Shown piece after piece: positions 50,881 to 59,900 of a stretch of 64,000 nucleotides of DNA. The stretch is from Dyadobacter crusticola DSM 16708 (GTDB lineage Bacteria > Bacteroidota > Bacteroidia > Cytophagales > Spirosomataceae): contig NZ_JNJB01000005.1 of NCBI RefSeq assembly GCF_000701505.1, positions 186,001 through 250,000 of the forward strand, read 5' to 3'. The translations under genes were made by a program, and so were the position numbers. The notes beneath the pieces are model-generated. The model saw only the letters and a list, made by a program, of their open reading frames with translations. It had not been told where the DNA came from and did no database searches. Position 1 is the stretch's first letter, and each line of letters begins with the position of its first letter.

Positions 50881-52920
50881 TTAAAACCAAACACTCACGA
50901 CCAGATCTATTGCCTTAATCCCGACAAATGGGACTAGAATACCGCCCAGGCCGTACATAACCAGGTTTCTTCTCAGCAACGCACTTGCGCCAATGGGTTT
51001 GTAAGCAACTCCTTTTAGAGCCAGCGGAATTAAAAGTGGGATAATGACCGCATTGAAAATAATGGCTGATAAAATCGCGCTTTCCGGACTGTGCAATCGC
51101 ATGATATTCAAGCCCTGCAATGCGGGAATGGAAGCAATAAAGAGCGCCGGGACAATCGCGAAGTACTTGGCGACGTCGTTTGCGATACTAAAAGTGGTCA
51201 GCGTACCGCGTGTCATCAACAGCTGCTTACCTATCTCAACAATCTCAATCAACTTGGTAGGATCATTGTCCAGATCGACCATATTTCCCGCTTCTTTTGC
51301 AGCCTGCGTACCGCTGTTCATCGCTACACCCACATCTGCCTGCGCCAAAGCCGGTGCATCGTTGGTACCATCGCCCATCATCGCCACCAGCTTACCTTTT
51401 TGCTGTTCCGCTTTAATATAATTCATTTTGTCCTCCGGTTTGGCTTCCGCGATGTAATCGTCTACTCCGGCTTTTTCAGCAATAAACTTTGCAGTAAGTG
51501 GATTGTCGCCGGTAACCATTACCGTTTTTACCCCCATTTTCCTGAGCCGCTCGAAACGTTCCTGAATGCCCGGTTTGATGATATCCTGCAACTCTATTAC
51601 CCCGATTACCTTTTCATTTTCCGCAACCACCAGCGGTGTTCCACCGTTGCTTGCTATTTCCCGCACCTTATCAGCCACATTGGAAGGAAAGCTATTGCCA
51701 GCCTTTTCAGCGAGCTTTCTGATCGAATCCGAAGCACCTTTGCGAATCCGAGTATCGTCAAAGTCGACGCCTGAACTCCTTGTTTCTGCTGTAAATTCAA
51801 TAAAAACAGGATTTTCGACGCGCAGCTTTTCCGGGCTTAATGCGGCCAGCTCTATGATCGACTTACCCTCTGGTGTTTCGTCGGCAACTGAGCTTAATGC
51901 TGCGCTCGCAATGAAATGGTTTAAATCGACGCCCGCAGCAGGCCAAAAATGAGTTGCTTTTCTATTACCAATGGTAATGGTACCCGTTTTATCAAGCAGC
52001 AAAGTGTCAATATCACCTGCTGTTTCCACGGCTTTACCGCTTTTTGTGATCACGTTGGCGCGCAACGCTCTGTCCATTCCTGCGATACCAATCGCTGAAA
52101 GCAGACCACCGATTGTAGTCGGGATCAGACATACGAAAAGAGAAATGAATGCGGCAATGGTAATCTGGGTTCCCGCAAAATCGGCGAAGGGTTTCAAAGT
52201 AATGCAGACAATAATGAAAACAAGTGTAAAACCTGCGAGAAGTATCGTGAGGGCAATTTCGTTAGGTGTTTTCTGGCGGCTGGCACCTTCCACCAATGCG
52301 ATCATCTTGTCCAGAAAACTTTCGCCCGGCTCCGTAGTTACCCTGACTTTGATGCGGTCGGAAAGTACTTTGGTACCACCAGTCACGCTGCTTTTATCGC
52401 CCCCTGCCTCGCGGATCACCGGTGCAGACTCACCTGTAATTGCACTTTCGTCAATCGTAGCCAAACCCTCGATGATTTCGCCGTCGGTCGGGATGATATC
52501 TCCCGTTTCACAAAGAAAAATATGTCCTTTTTGAAGCTGCGATGAAGGAATAATTTTCACTTCATTGACATACATATCTCCCACTGCCTGTATCCATTTA
52601 GCGGGCGTCTCTTCTCTTGTTTTACGCAGACTGTTTGCCTGCGCCTTGCCACGCGCCTCGGCGATTGCCTCAGCAAAATTGGCAAACAGCAATGTAAGCA
52701 GCAGGATCATAAAAATGATCAGGTTGTAAACCGGGCTACCCTGTGATTTCTCTCCCAGCAAAATCCAGATATTCACGATCAGCATCACCAAAGTTCCAAT
52801 CCAAACTGTGAACATCACCGGGTTGCGGAACATTACTTTGGGATTCAGCTTGATAAAAGATTGGGTCAGGGCTTCCTTGACCAATTCGCCCTGAAACAGG
52901 GCATTATTTTGAGCTTTCAT
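50881..52920 (-). CDS. kdpB: Potassium-transporting ATPase ATP-binding subunit
   Basis: 679-residue P-type ATPase. Phosphorylation site D310 in [12 protein letters not shown], actuator motif TGES with S165 (the regulatory phosphoserine position of the E. coli enzyme), and [19 protein letters not shown] for the P domain. It couples ATP hydrolysis to potassium entry via KdpA. Starts 11 bases after the kdpA stop. The C-terminus is intact ([11 protein letters not shown]), so the toxin-antitoxin insertion lies just beyond its stop codon. Confidence 0.97.
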   Translation of the reverse strand: MKAQNNALFQGELVKEALTQSFIKLNPKVMFRNPVMFTVWIGTLVMLIVNIWILLGEKSQGSPVYNLIIFMILLLTLLFANFAEAIAEARGKAQANSLRKTREETPAKWIQAVGDMYVNEVKIIPSSQLQKGHIFLCETGDIIPTDGEIIEGLATIDESAITGESAPVIREAGGDKSSVTGGTKVLSDRIKVRVTTEPGESFLDKMIALVEGASRQKTPNEIALTILLAGFTLVFIIVCITLKPFADFAGTQITIAAFISLFVCLIPTTIGGLLSAIGIAGMDRALRANVITKSGKAVETAGDIDTLLLDKTGTITIGNRKATHFWPAAGVDLNHFIASAALSSVADETPEGKSIIELAALSPEKLRVENPVFIEFTAETRSSGVDFDDTRIRKGASDSIRKLAEKAGNSFPSNVADKVREIASNGGTPLVVAENEKVIGVIELQDIIKPGIQERFERLRKMGVKTVMVTGDNPLTAKFIAEKAGVDDYIAEAKPEDKMNYIKAEQQKGKLVAMMGDGTNDAPALAQADVGVAMNSGTQAAKEAGNMVDLDNDPTKLIEIVEIGKQLLMTRGTLTTFSIANDVAKYFAIVPALFIASIPALQGLNIMRLHSPESAILSAIIFNAVIIPLLIPLALKGVAYKPIGASALLRRNLVMYGLGGILVPFVGIKAIDLVVSVWF

Positions 52921-52931
52921 TTGAACAAGAT

Positions 52932-54620
52932 TTATTTCATTGAAAAATATTCGGCAATGGGGCCGAGTGTCAGCGCTGGAAAGAAGGACAGCGCCGTGAT
53001 AATCACGATCACAGCCAGCACCATGATACCGAAAGTGCCGGTATCCGTTTTTAGTGTTCCTGCACTTTCAGGAATGTGCTTTTTGGAAGCGAGTAAACCG
53101 GCAATCGCAACTGGCCCGATGATCGGTATAAACCTGGACAAAATCAGTACAATGCCGCAGCTGATGTTCCACCAGGGCGTATTGTCGCCCAAACCTTCAA
53201 ACCCGCTGCCATTGTTAGCTGATGAAGAAGTGTATTCGTAAAGCATTTCGCTGAACCCGTGAAAGCCGGGATTATTGAGGGTCTCCGCAGTAAAATCAGG
53301 CAATGCGACGCCGAGCGCAGTGGAAGCGAGGATCAGTAGCGGGTGTAGTAACGCGACGATCATGGCGATCTTCATTTCCCGAGCCTCTATTTTCTTTCCC
53401 ATTAACTCAGGTGTGCGACCCACCATCAAGCCGCTGATAAATACTGCCAGGATAATAAATATGTAGAAGTTAAGAATACCCACTCCTACTCCGCCGTAAA
53501 ATGCATTGGTCATCATGGAAAGCATTTGAGTCAATCCGGAGACAGGCATGAAGCTATCGTGCATCGAAATCACGGAACCCGTTGAGATAACGGTAGTGGC
53601 TATACTCCAGTAAGCTGAAAAGGCTGTACCGAACCTGGTCTCCTTTCCTTCCGTAGCTCCTGACGAAATATCGATTCCCATTTCGGCAATCTTCGGATTT
53701 CCATGCAGCTCAGTGATGATGGTTGGGATAGTCAATGCCAGGAATCCGATTGTCATTACGCCAAAGATCATCCACGACAAGCGACGTCTGCGGAGGTAAA
53801 ATCCCAGCGCAAAAATCATCGCGACCGGAATGAACATCTGCGCCCACATTTCGGTCATATTGGTCAGGAAATTGGGGTTTTCAAGGGGATGCGCAGAGTT
53901 GGCACCAAAAAAGCCACCACCATTGGTACCTACATGTTTAATGGGGACGAAAGCAGCCACCGGCCCCCTCGATACCTGAATGGTGTCACCTTGCACGGAA
54001 ACAAAGCTATCCTTCCCTTCAAATGTCATAGGCACTCCATTGAAGAGCAGTACGACTGCCCCCCCCAGAGAAACCGGCAGGAGGATTCTTGTGCAAGATT
54101 TGATGAACAAACCATAAAAATTGCCAAGCTTATCTGCGGTTCGCTCTTTCAAAGCAATAATCACCACAGCAGCCGCGGCCATACCGGTTCCCGCACTCAC
54201 AAATTGCAGGAACATCAGGAACAATTGTCCAAGATAGCTCATGCCGGATTCGCCGGAATAGTGCTGCAGATTACAGTTGACAACAAATGAAATGGCCGTA
54301 TTAAAGGCGAGGTCGGGGGATTGGGAAGGATTTCCGTCTGGATTGAGCGGCAGCCAACCCTGGTTCATCAACACGAACATACCAAGGAAAAACCAGACCA
54401 TGTTCATTGTCAGCAAAGCTGTTAAATGCTGTTTCCAGGTCATTTCCGCGGTACTTCTTATTGCACTCAGCTTATAAAATGCCTTTTCAAGCGGACCAAA
54501 AACAGGGTCGAGCAGTGTTCTCTCTCCTGCGTAAACCTTTGCGATGTATTTTCCAGAGGGAATTGCCAACGTCACGGTAGCAGCGAAAACGAAGACAATT
54601 CCAAGGATTTCAGTATTCAT
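52932..54620 (-). CDS. kdpA: Potassium-transporting ATPase subunit A
   Basis: 562-residue potassium channel-like subunit with about ten transmembrane helices. Selectivity-filter-like motifs are visible: [21 protein letters not shown]-like [17 protein letters not shown], and [13 protein letters not shown]. It forms the potassium binding and entry path of KdpFABC. It follows kdpF by 11 bases and precedes kdpB by 11, so a tight operon. Confidence 0.97.
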   Translation of the reverse strand: MNTEILGIVFVFAATVTLAIPSGKYIAKVYAGERTLLDPVFGPLEKAFYKLSAIRSTAEMTWKQHLTALLTMNMVWFFLGMFVLMNQGWLPLNPDGNPSQSPDLAFNTAISFVVNCNLQHYSGESGMSYLGQLFLMFLQFVSAGTGMAAAAVVIIALKERTADKLGNFYGLFIKSCTRILLPVSLGGAVVLLFNGVPMTFEGKDSFVSVQGDTIQVSRGPVAAFVPIKHVGTNGGGFFGANSAHPLENPNFLTNMTEMWAQMFIPVAMIFALGFYLRRRRLSWMIFGVMTIGFLALTIPTIITELHGNPKIAEMGIDISSGATEGKETRFGTAFSAYWSIATTVISTGSVISMHDSFMPVSGLTQMLSMMTNAFYGGVGVGILNFYIFIILAVFISGLMVGRTPELMGKKIEAREMKIAMIVALLHPLLILASTALGVALPDFTAETLNNPGFHGFSEMLYEYTSSSANNGSGFEGLGDNTPWWNISCGIVLILSRFIPIIGPVAIAGLLASKKHIPESAGTLKTDTGTFGIMVLAVIVIITALSFFPALTLGPIAEYFSMK

Positions 54621-54631
54621 TAGATTTCAGG

Positions 54632-54709
54632 TTAAAATTTCTCAGGTTTCACGAGCACGTAGCACATGTACGCGAAAACCGCAACAGAGACGATGAGTAA
54701 TGCGAGCAT
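54632..54709 (-). CDS. kdpF: KdpF membrane peptide
   Basis: 25-residue peptide MLALLIVSVAVFAYMCYVLV followed by KPEKF: a single transmembrane helix ending KPEKF, as in KdpF proteins. It stabilises the KdpABC complex. Too short for standard gene prediction. It lies 11 bases before kdpA in the same direction, which confirms the call. Confidence 0.9.
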   Translation of the reverse strand: MLALLIVSVAVFAYMCYVLVKPEKF

Positions 54710-54713
54710 GATT

Positions 54714-54797
54714 TCAGATTATGTCGAAGAGGTCGACGGTTTTGAAAAATAGCCCGAAGCATAGTGCCCCGGCGAGCAGAAGAAGGATAGTTGTCAT
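54714..54797 (-). CDS. Second small membrane peptide at the head of the kdp operon
   Basis: 27-codon frame, MTTILLLLAGALCFGLFFKT then VDLFDII, forming one hydrophobic helix with a short polar tail. It precedes kdpF by four bases in the same direction and follows a candidate sigma-54 promoter by about 26 bases. It may be an extra KdpF-like stabiliser. I do not recognise a named family. Confidence 0.6.
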   Translation of the reverse strand: MTTILLLLAGALCFGLFFKTVDLFDII

Positions 54798-54822
54798 GAT
54801 TTAAATGCGTTTTGTTAATGTT

Positions 54823-54840
54823 TGCAGGGATTAGTGCCAA
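54823..54840 (-). promoter_or_regulatory. Candidate sigma-54 (-24/-12) promoter of the kdp operon
   Basis: On the minus strand TTGGCACTAATCCCTGCA resembles the sigma-54 consensus TGGCAC...TTGCW. The GG and GC dinucleotides are 11 bases apart rather than the normal 10, so the match is imperfect. The predicted start would be about 12 bases downstream, some 15 bases before the 27-residue peptide. The NtrC-type regulator gene next door supports it. Confidence 0.45.
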
Positions 54841-54917
54841 CATCATTCCACTGAAATCAAGACATCCTTAACCCACTCAAAATCAAGTCCTTTTAGGAAA
54901 TTTCAAAAATTTAGCCA

Positions 54918-54964
54918 ACAAAAAAGCCTATCAAAATGATAGGCTCCTTATCAGGATGATAGGG
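54918..54964 (-). terminator. Terminator of the sigma-54 regulator gene, with tandem palindromes
   Basis: On the minus strand the 9-bp arms AGCCTATCA and TGATAGGCT (54925-54945) with a 3-nt loop are followed by six T: a clear intrinsic terminator for the regulator gene. A second related palindrome CCTATCA-N3-TGATAAGG (54946-54963) lies between it and the regulator stop. The repeated CTATCA-N3-TGATA(G) suggests that both could also be regulator-binding sites 100-150 bases upstream of the kdp start. Confidence 0.75.
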
Positions 54965-54968
54965 TTGA

Positions 54969-56306
54969 TCAAAGCTTATATTCTTCGATTTTCCGGTACA
55001 ATGTAGCGATACCGATCTCTAACAGGCGTGCTGCTTCTGCTTTATTGCCTTTTGTGTAGTTCAAGACTTTCTGAACATGAAGCTTCTCAGCGCTCGCCAG
55101 TGAAAATGCAGACAGGTTACCGGAATGACCGATACTTTCCTGCAGCAAATCCGCGGGGAGTGTTTCTATTCCTAAAACAGGTTCGTCGGTGAGAATGACG
55201 CTGCGTTCAATGATGTTTTTAAGCTCACGTATGTTCCCGTTCCAGCGGCTTCTTTGCAGGGCAGCGATGAAATCCGCCGAAAGTGACGTCACCTTTTTAT
55301 TTGCTTTCAATGCATAGGTACTTGCAAAACCCTTTGCCAGCGCTTCAATATCGCCTTTTCTTTCCCTGAGCGCAGGAATGTTGATTTGAAAAACAGATAG
55401 CCGGTAATACAGATCGCTTCTGAAATTACCTGATTCGATTTCCCTGGTGAGATCACGGTTCGTAGCCGCGATTACGCGCACATTCACCTTGGTAGGCTGC
55501 GTATCTCCTATTTTGATGAATTCATGCGATTCCAGCACGCGCAGCAATTTGGCCTGGAGTTCCAATGCAAGCTCACCGATTTCGTCCAGGAAAATGGTAC
55601 CGTTATGTGCTTCTTCAAAGAGCCCTTTCTTATCGCGAACTGCACTTGTAAATGCACCAGCTTTGTACCCGAACATCTCACTTTCAAGAAGCTCTTTCCC
55701 GAATGCAGAGCAATTAACAGCAACAAACGGTTTCTTCGACCGGCTACTCGCCTGGTGAATGGATTGTGCAAAAACCTCTTTACCTGTCCCGGTCTCGCCT
55801 AAAAGCAGTACAGTAGTATCCGTTGGAGCCACTTTCCTGGCCAATGCAATACTTTGCAGCAGGTTTTCCGACTTGCCTATCATCGAGTCGAATGAATATT
55901 TCTCGCCAACCTGCTTTTCGAGCTGATGAACGCGCCTGCTCAGCTCGGCCTTCTCAATTGCGCGGTGGACGAGTGGGATAATTTTGTTATTATCGTCGCC
56001 TTTGGTGATGTAATCGAATGCACCGTTTTTGATAGCCTGCACGCCATCGGGGATATTCCCGTATGCAGTCAGCAGGATTACCTCGACAAGCGGGTAGGTC
56101 TCTTTAACTGTTTTGATAAACTCTACGCCATTTCCGTCTGGCAGCTTTACGTCACAAAGTAACACATCAATGTCTGACTGATCCAGCCACTTCAATCCTG
56201 TTTTCAGGTCTCCCGCTTCTAAAACCTCGAAACCTTCCAGTCTGACGATCCGCCCGGTTAGCCCTCTTAACTTTTCTTCATCATCAATGATGAGTATCTT
56301 CTTCAT
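54969..56306 (-). CDS. Sigma-54-dependent response regulator (NtrC-type)
   Basis: 445 residues: receiver (1-115; phospho-acceptor D52 in LLCDVKLPDG), AAA+ domain with Walker A LLGETGTGKE (about 168-177), the sigma-54-contacting GAFTSA loop (217-222), Walker B TIFLDEIGEL, and a C-terminal Fis-type HTH (GNKAEAARLLEIGIATLYRK). It activates sigma-54 promoters by ATP hydrolysis. Located upstream of and codirectional with the kdp operon, it probably replaces KdpE here, with the HAMP-PAS kinase as its partner. Confidence 0.93.
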   Translation of the reverse strand: MKKILIIDDEEKLRGLTGRIVRLEGFEVLEAGDLKTGLKWLDQSDIDVLLCDVKLPDGNGVEFIKTVKETYPLVEVILLTAYGNIPDGVQAIKNGAFDYITKGDDNNKIIPLVHRAIEKAELSRRVHQLEKQVGEKYSFDSMIGKSENLLQSIALARKVAPTDTTVLLLGETGTGKEVFAQSIHQASSRSKKPFVAVNCSAFGKELLESEMFGYKAGAFTSAVRDKKGLFEEAHNGTIFLDEIGELALELQAKLLRVLESHEFIKIGDTQPTKVNVRVIAATNRDLTREIESGNFRSDLYYRLSVFQINIPALRERKGDIEALAKGFASTYALKANKKVTSLSADFIAALQRSRWNGNIRELKNIIERSVILTDEPVLGIETLPADLLQESIGHSGNLSAFSLASAEKLHVQKVLNYTKGNKAEAARLLEIGIATLYRKIEEYKL

Positions 56307-56329
56307 GTTACAGCGCCTGAAAGACTTAC

Positions 56330-56755
56330 TCAGGCGTGTTTATTAGGGTGAAGGCAGCATTGCCAGTAATCATAGATAATCTTGAGGCGATTTTTGAGAT
56401 CTGTGAAGCTGTCTTCTTTCTTAAAAAAGCCTTGGATTGTGGAATCGTACGCAGCTTCAATTACCAGAGGATTGTCGGCGGTACTCAGGAAAACGAATGG
56501 AATCGACTTTCTTCTCAAAAATTCATTTTCATCAATGCGGCTCCTTAATTCCAGGCCGTTCATGACGGGCATATTGATATCGCAAATGATAAGGAACGGC
56601 TGCTCCTGAGTTGTTTCCAAATATAAAAGTGCTTCCAGGCCATTCCCGAAAAAGATAAGCTGATTTGGAAGGTTCAATTCCTCGATTACGCTTTGAATCA
56701 AAAATTGATCGTCAGCGTCGTCTTCGATAGAAATGATCGGTCCTCTAATTGACAT
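56330..56755 (-). CDS. Response regulator receiver protein
   Basis: 141-residue single receiver domain. Acidic patch IEDDADD, phospho-acceptor Asp in LIICDINMPVMNG, and the FVFLSTADN switch segment. No output domain; such proteins act in phosphorelays or bind a target protein. Its stop is 23 bases before the start of the sigma-54 regulator gene, so the two may be cotranscribed. A 7-bp hairpin (56314-56336) spans the gap. Confidence 0.9.
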   Translation of the reverse strand: MSIRGPIISIEDDADDQFLIQSVIEELNLPNQLIFFGNGLEALLYLETTQEQPFLIICDINMPVMNGLELRSRIDENEFLRRKSIPFVFLSTADNPLVIEAAYDSTIQGFFKKEDSFTDLKNRLKIIYDYWQCCLHPNKHA

Positions 56756-56844
56756 GCCGGCTATTTTAAGCTATTAATGTCCGCAAATATCGCAATTATT
56801 CGGTCTAATAGCAATGCGAGACCGTGCCGGCGCAAGGGTTTTAG

Positions 56845-56876
56845 ACACCTAGCTGCTTAAAATCAAGCAGCTAGGT
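56845..56876 (-). terminator. Terminator after the giant T9SS gene
   Basis: 12-bp perfect arms ACCTAGCTGCTT (56847-56858) and AAGCAGCTAGGT (56865-56876) with a 6-nt loop, about 30 bases after the T9SS stop on the minus strand. The T tract is weak, but the stem is very stable. Confidence 0.65.
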
Positions 56877-56905
56877 TCTTTTCACTTCCAGAATTTAGTA
56901 ATGGC

Positions 56906-59900
56906 TTATTTATTTACAATTAGTTTTTGAGTGAACGTCAGTTCACCACGTCTCACTCTGACAATATAAGTGCCTTCAGTTAGGTTGGAGATATCGACCT
57001 TCTCTCCCTCCCAGTTTACGTTAAGAACAGCCCTGCCTTGCTGGTCAAATATCTCTAAGGGATGTTGCAGGCCTTTCTTGTAGAGCCCCGGCATAAGCTC
57101 TACCTCACTGCTGGCAGGGTTGGGGAAAACCGTCATTTGAACTTCTGGGTATTTGACTTCGAAACCGTAAACCCGCAAAGCTATTTTGGCCCCCGGCTCC
57201 GCAGCGGAACGGTGATGAATGGTGTGATCCGCCAGGTTGACTTCGAACAGGAAGTGAAATTGAAGGTTTGTGACGGGCTCGAAAAAACCACCCTGAAAAT
57301 CGGAGTCCAATTCTTGATTGCCAGTACCTATATCCCAGAGCTGCATCTGAAGATTAACAGATCCCTCAGAAGCTGGCGTTTTTAGGTAAATCGGATCAGC
57401 TTTGGTAATCAATGCATCGACCTTATAAATACCATTTGCTACTGGGAGAACACCTTTTGGATTGGAAAAGTGAGACTTCAACCCCATCTTACTAAATATC
57501 ACATTCCCATTTGGATCGCGAATCACAAGGTTGTAATCAGCCACAGGTCCTGGTAAGCCGAAGCTATCGAAACACAAGAGGCTGAAATTAAAGTTCAGCT
57601 CGGGAACTATCGGCGCCCCCTCGGTATGAAACGTTGCGCCAACCTCTTTAGATTCGCAGGACTTATCTGTTCCTATCGAAGAAACAAACCAGCTCACATC
57701 CTCATCAAAGGGTAAGTTTTCGAGGGTAAAAGTGTTTCCAAGTACTTCGGTGTCAATCAGTGTAGCCCCGCCCTCTATTTTCGCGAATAGTCTGACATTC
57801 GTAACGCCTGGTGGCCGAGTCCACGTAAGTTGGACAGAATTATTGCTCCCAAGCTGCACCCCATTAACATTGTTGGGGCTTAGGTTTGACGGACTTGGGG
57901 GAACAATAAAGTAAAACGCCGATGCTGCAGGTCCAAGTAACCATACACCGTCGGAATTCTTCACAGCTCCCCGGACACTGCGAAGGTATGGACCTGGATA
58001 TACGGAAGCATTGTATATGACAGGAGATTTTGTATCTCCCTCCACCCTATCCATGACAATAAAATTTTGAAATAATGGATCGTAGATACTATACTGATAC
58101 GCCTCCACTCCCGGGATGGGCTTCCAGGATAATTGCACCTCTTTTCCTGCATTGACACACGCAACGCCCCCAATGTCCGGTTTTGGCGCAAGTTCGGCTT
58201 CGGTAGTGAAGTGGAACCACTCGGATACGGCACCTTCTTCCTCCTTTAAAATAAAAGGAGCTGTTGGCTTTTTCGTAGGGATGATGGCCCATGTATACTC
58301 TTTGTCATTGTTGAGTTCCAACAAATCTGGAATGTGAAGCGTAAAATCAGTGAACACTGCAGACGTATCCTGTGCAAGAGCCTGGTAGAGTGGATCTTTC
58401 ACATATAATTGATAGTAGTCTGCACTATTGGGACTGAGCTTAGTAGCCATCAACCGAACGTCCTCGCCAAAAAGCGGAACCTTGGAATAGTTGCTCGGGG
58501 CGTTTAATTTAATCGTTGGCACATCTGTTTTGAACCATATCAAATTGCTCCATGCTCCGTAAATGGTTGGGAAATTCTTTTTTTCCTCATCTGTAAAATT
58601 GACGATCGTCCCGTTTGGTAAAACATGTACCGCCCACTCGGAGCCGAGCTTTTGCCTGGCAGCTATTTTATAAGTGTAACCTTTCTGCTTCGAAAGTGCG
58701 AGTTCGGTATTTACGACAAACTTGTCTTCATCGTACGGTACGTCAACGGGAATGAGATGCCCTGTTACGGGACTTACATCATCCATAACATGGATGTCAT
58801 AACCAGCAGCCCCAGGTGTACTTCCAAAGGTGAATTGCGTACTCCATGCTGGGACGACGGCAGCCTGTAACGGCTGCGACACCGTAACTGCCGGTACGTC
58901 TTGCGTCGTGATTGAAAAAGGCAGAGTCCACTTTTTCTTGTTCAACAGCGATTCGCAAAAAGCAGGATCATCTGTGCCTGCACAATGTTGCCTCGCACCC
59001 GGCCCGTCTACCAAATGGGAGTGAACCGTGTATTTTCGACCTGGTTTTAGGTTAATTTGCCCGTAAGTCATACCAGTCATCAACTCTGGCGCTTGATTGC
59101 TGACGAAACGATAAACAGGAGCTTCGCTCTCGTTAAATGTAGCACTTTCACTTACTTCGAAAAGGCGGTAGCTCTCATACATCGGATATTCAACTTCCAC
59201 CCCAACTTTTACAGGCCAGGGATACACCACCGCATCATCTTCTGGTGAATGCGCCAAAGTAGAAGCGTAATCCGGCAATTCCAGAACCGTCGCCCATGCA
59301 TCAAAGAGTGTTATATGTTCCTTTGATTTGGGACCGTATTGAGGATCGGCGTGCAAAGCCGTCATAGTCGCTTGCCGGAATTCCTCAATGCCTGCATTGT
59401 AAGATATTGACCTCGACGCGTCCCAGAGCACACGCAGAGCAAGTTCTCTGGGCATTTTGTTCACGAAGTAGGTCAAGCTGCCTGGTTCATCATTTGTATA
59501 TCCATTTACCCCTTCTGTTCCGTGCACAAGTAAGTAGTAAAAGAATTGGATAAAACCTGCATTGTGCCTCGCGCTTGTTGCACTCCAATTCGCTCCGTGA
59601 TAAACCGCGGGTTGACCATAAAGCTTCGGTTGAGAGAAGTCGGTCATTGGAGTAGAGGGACTTATTTCTTCAAAAAGTGTCCAGATACTCTCTGCATTTG
59701 GATTTTGCTTAGCTCGCTCCTGATCTTTCTTCATTTCCAGCGCGAAAATGTTAGCAAGTCCTGACTTCCATATTCTAGCATCTTCACTGTAGTCTAAATT
59801 AACAGCTACGGGAAAGTCTCTGCACAATTGTATTGTTAATGCATAGGTCCTAAACACTTCATCTTTGCAGGCAGACTCAGGTTGATACGGATAAAATAAA

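Noticed and set aside
54649-54846. 65-codon minus-strand frame across kdpF and the 27-residue peptide
   Set aside because: It is out of frame with both peptides; kdpF with its KPEKF end is the better reading.
56314-56336. 7-bp hairpin between the lone receiver and the sigma-54 regulator
   Set aside because: No T tract, and it spans a stop codon and a short gap; could be chance, so only mentioned with the receiver gene.
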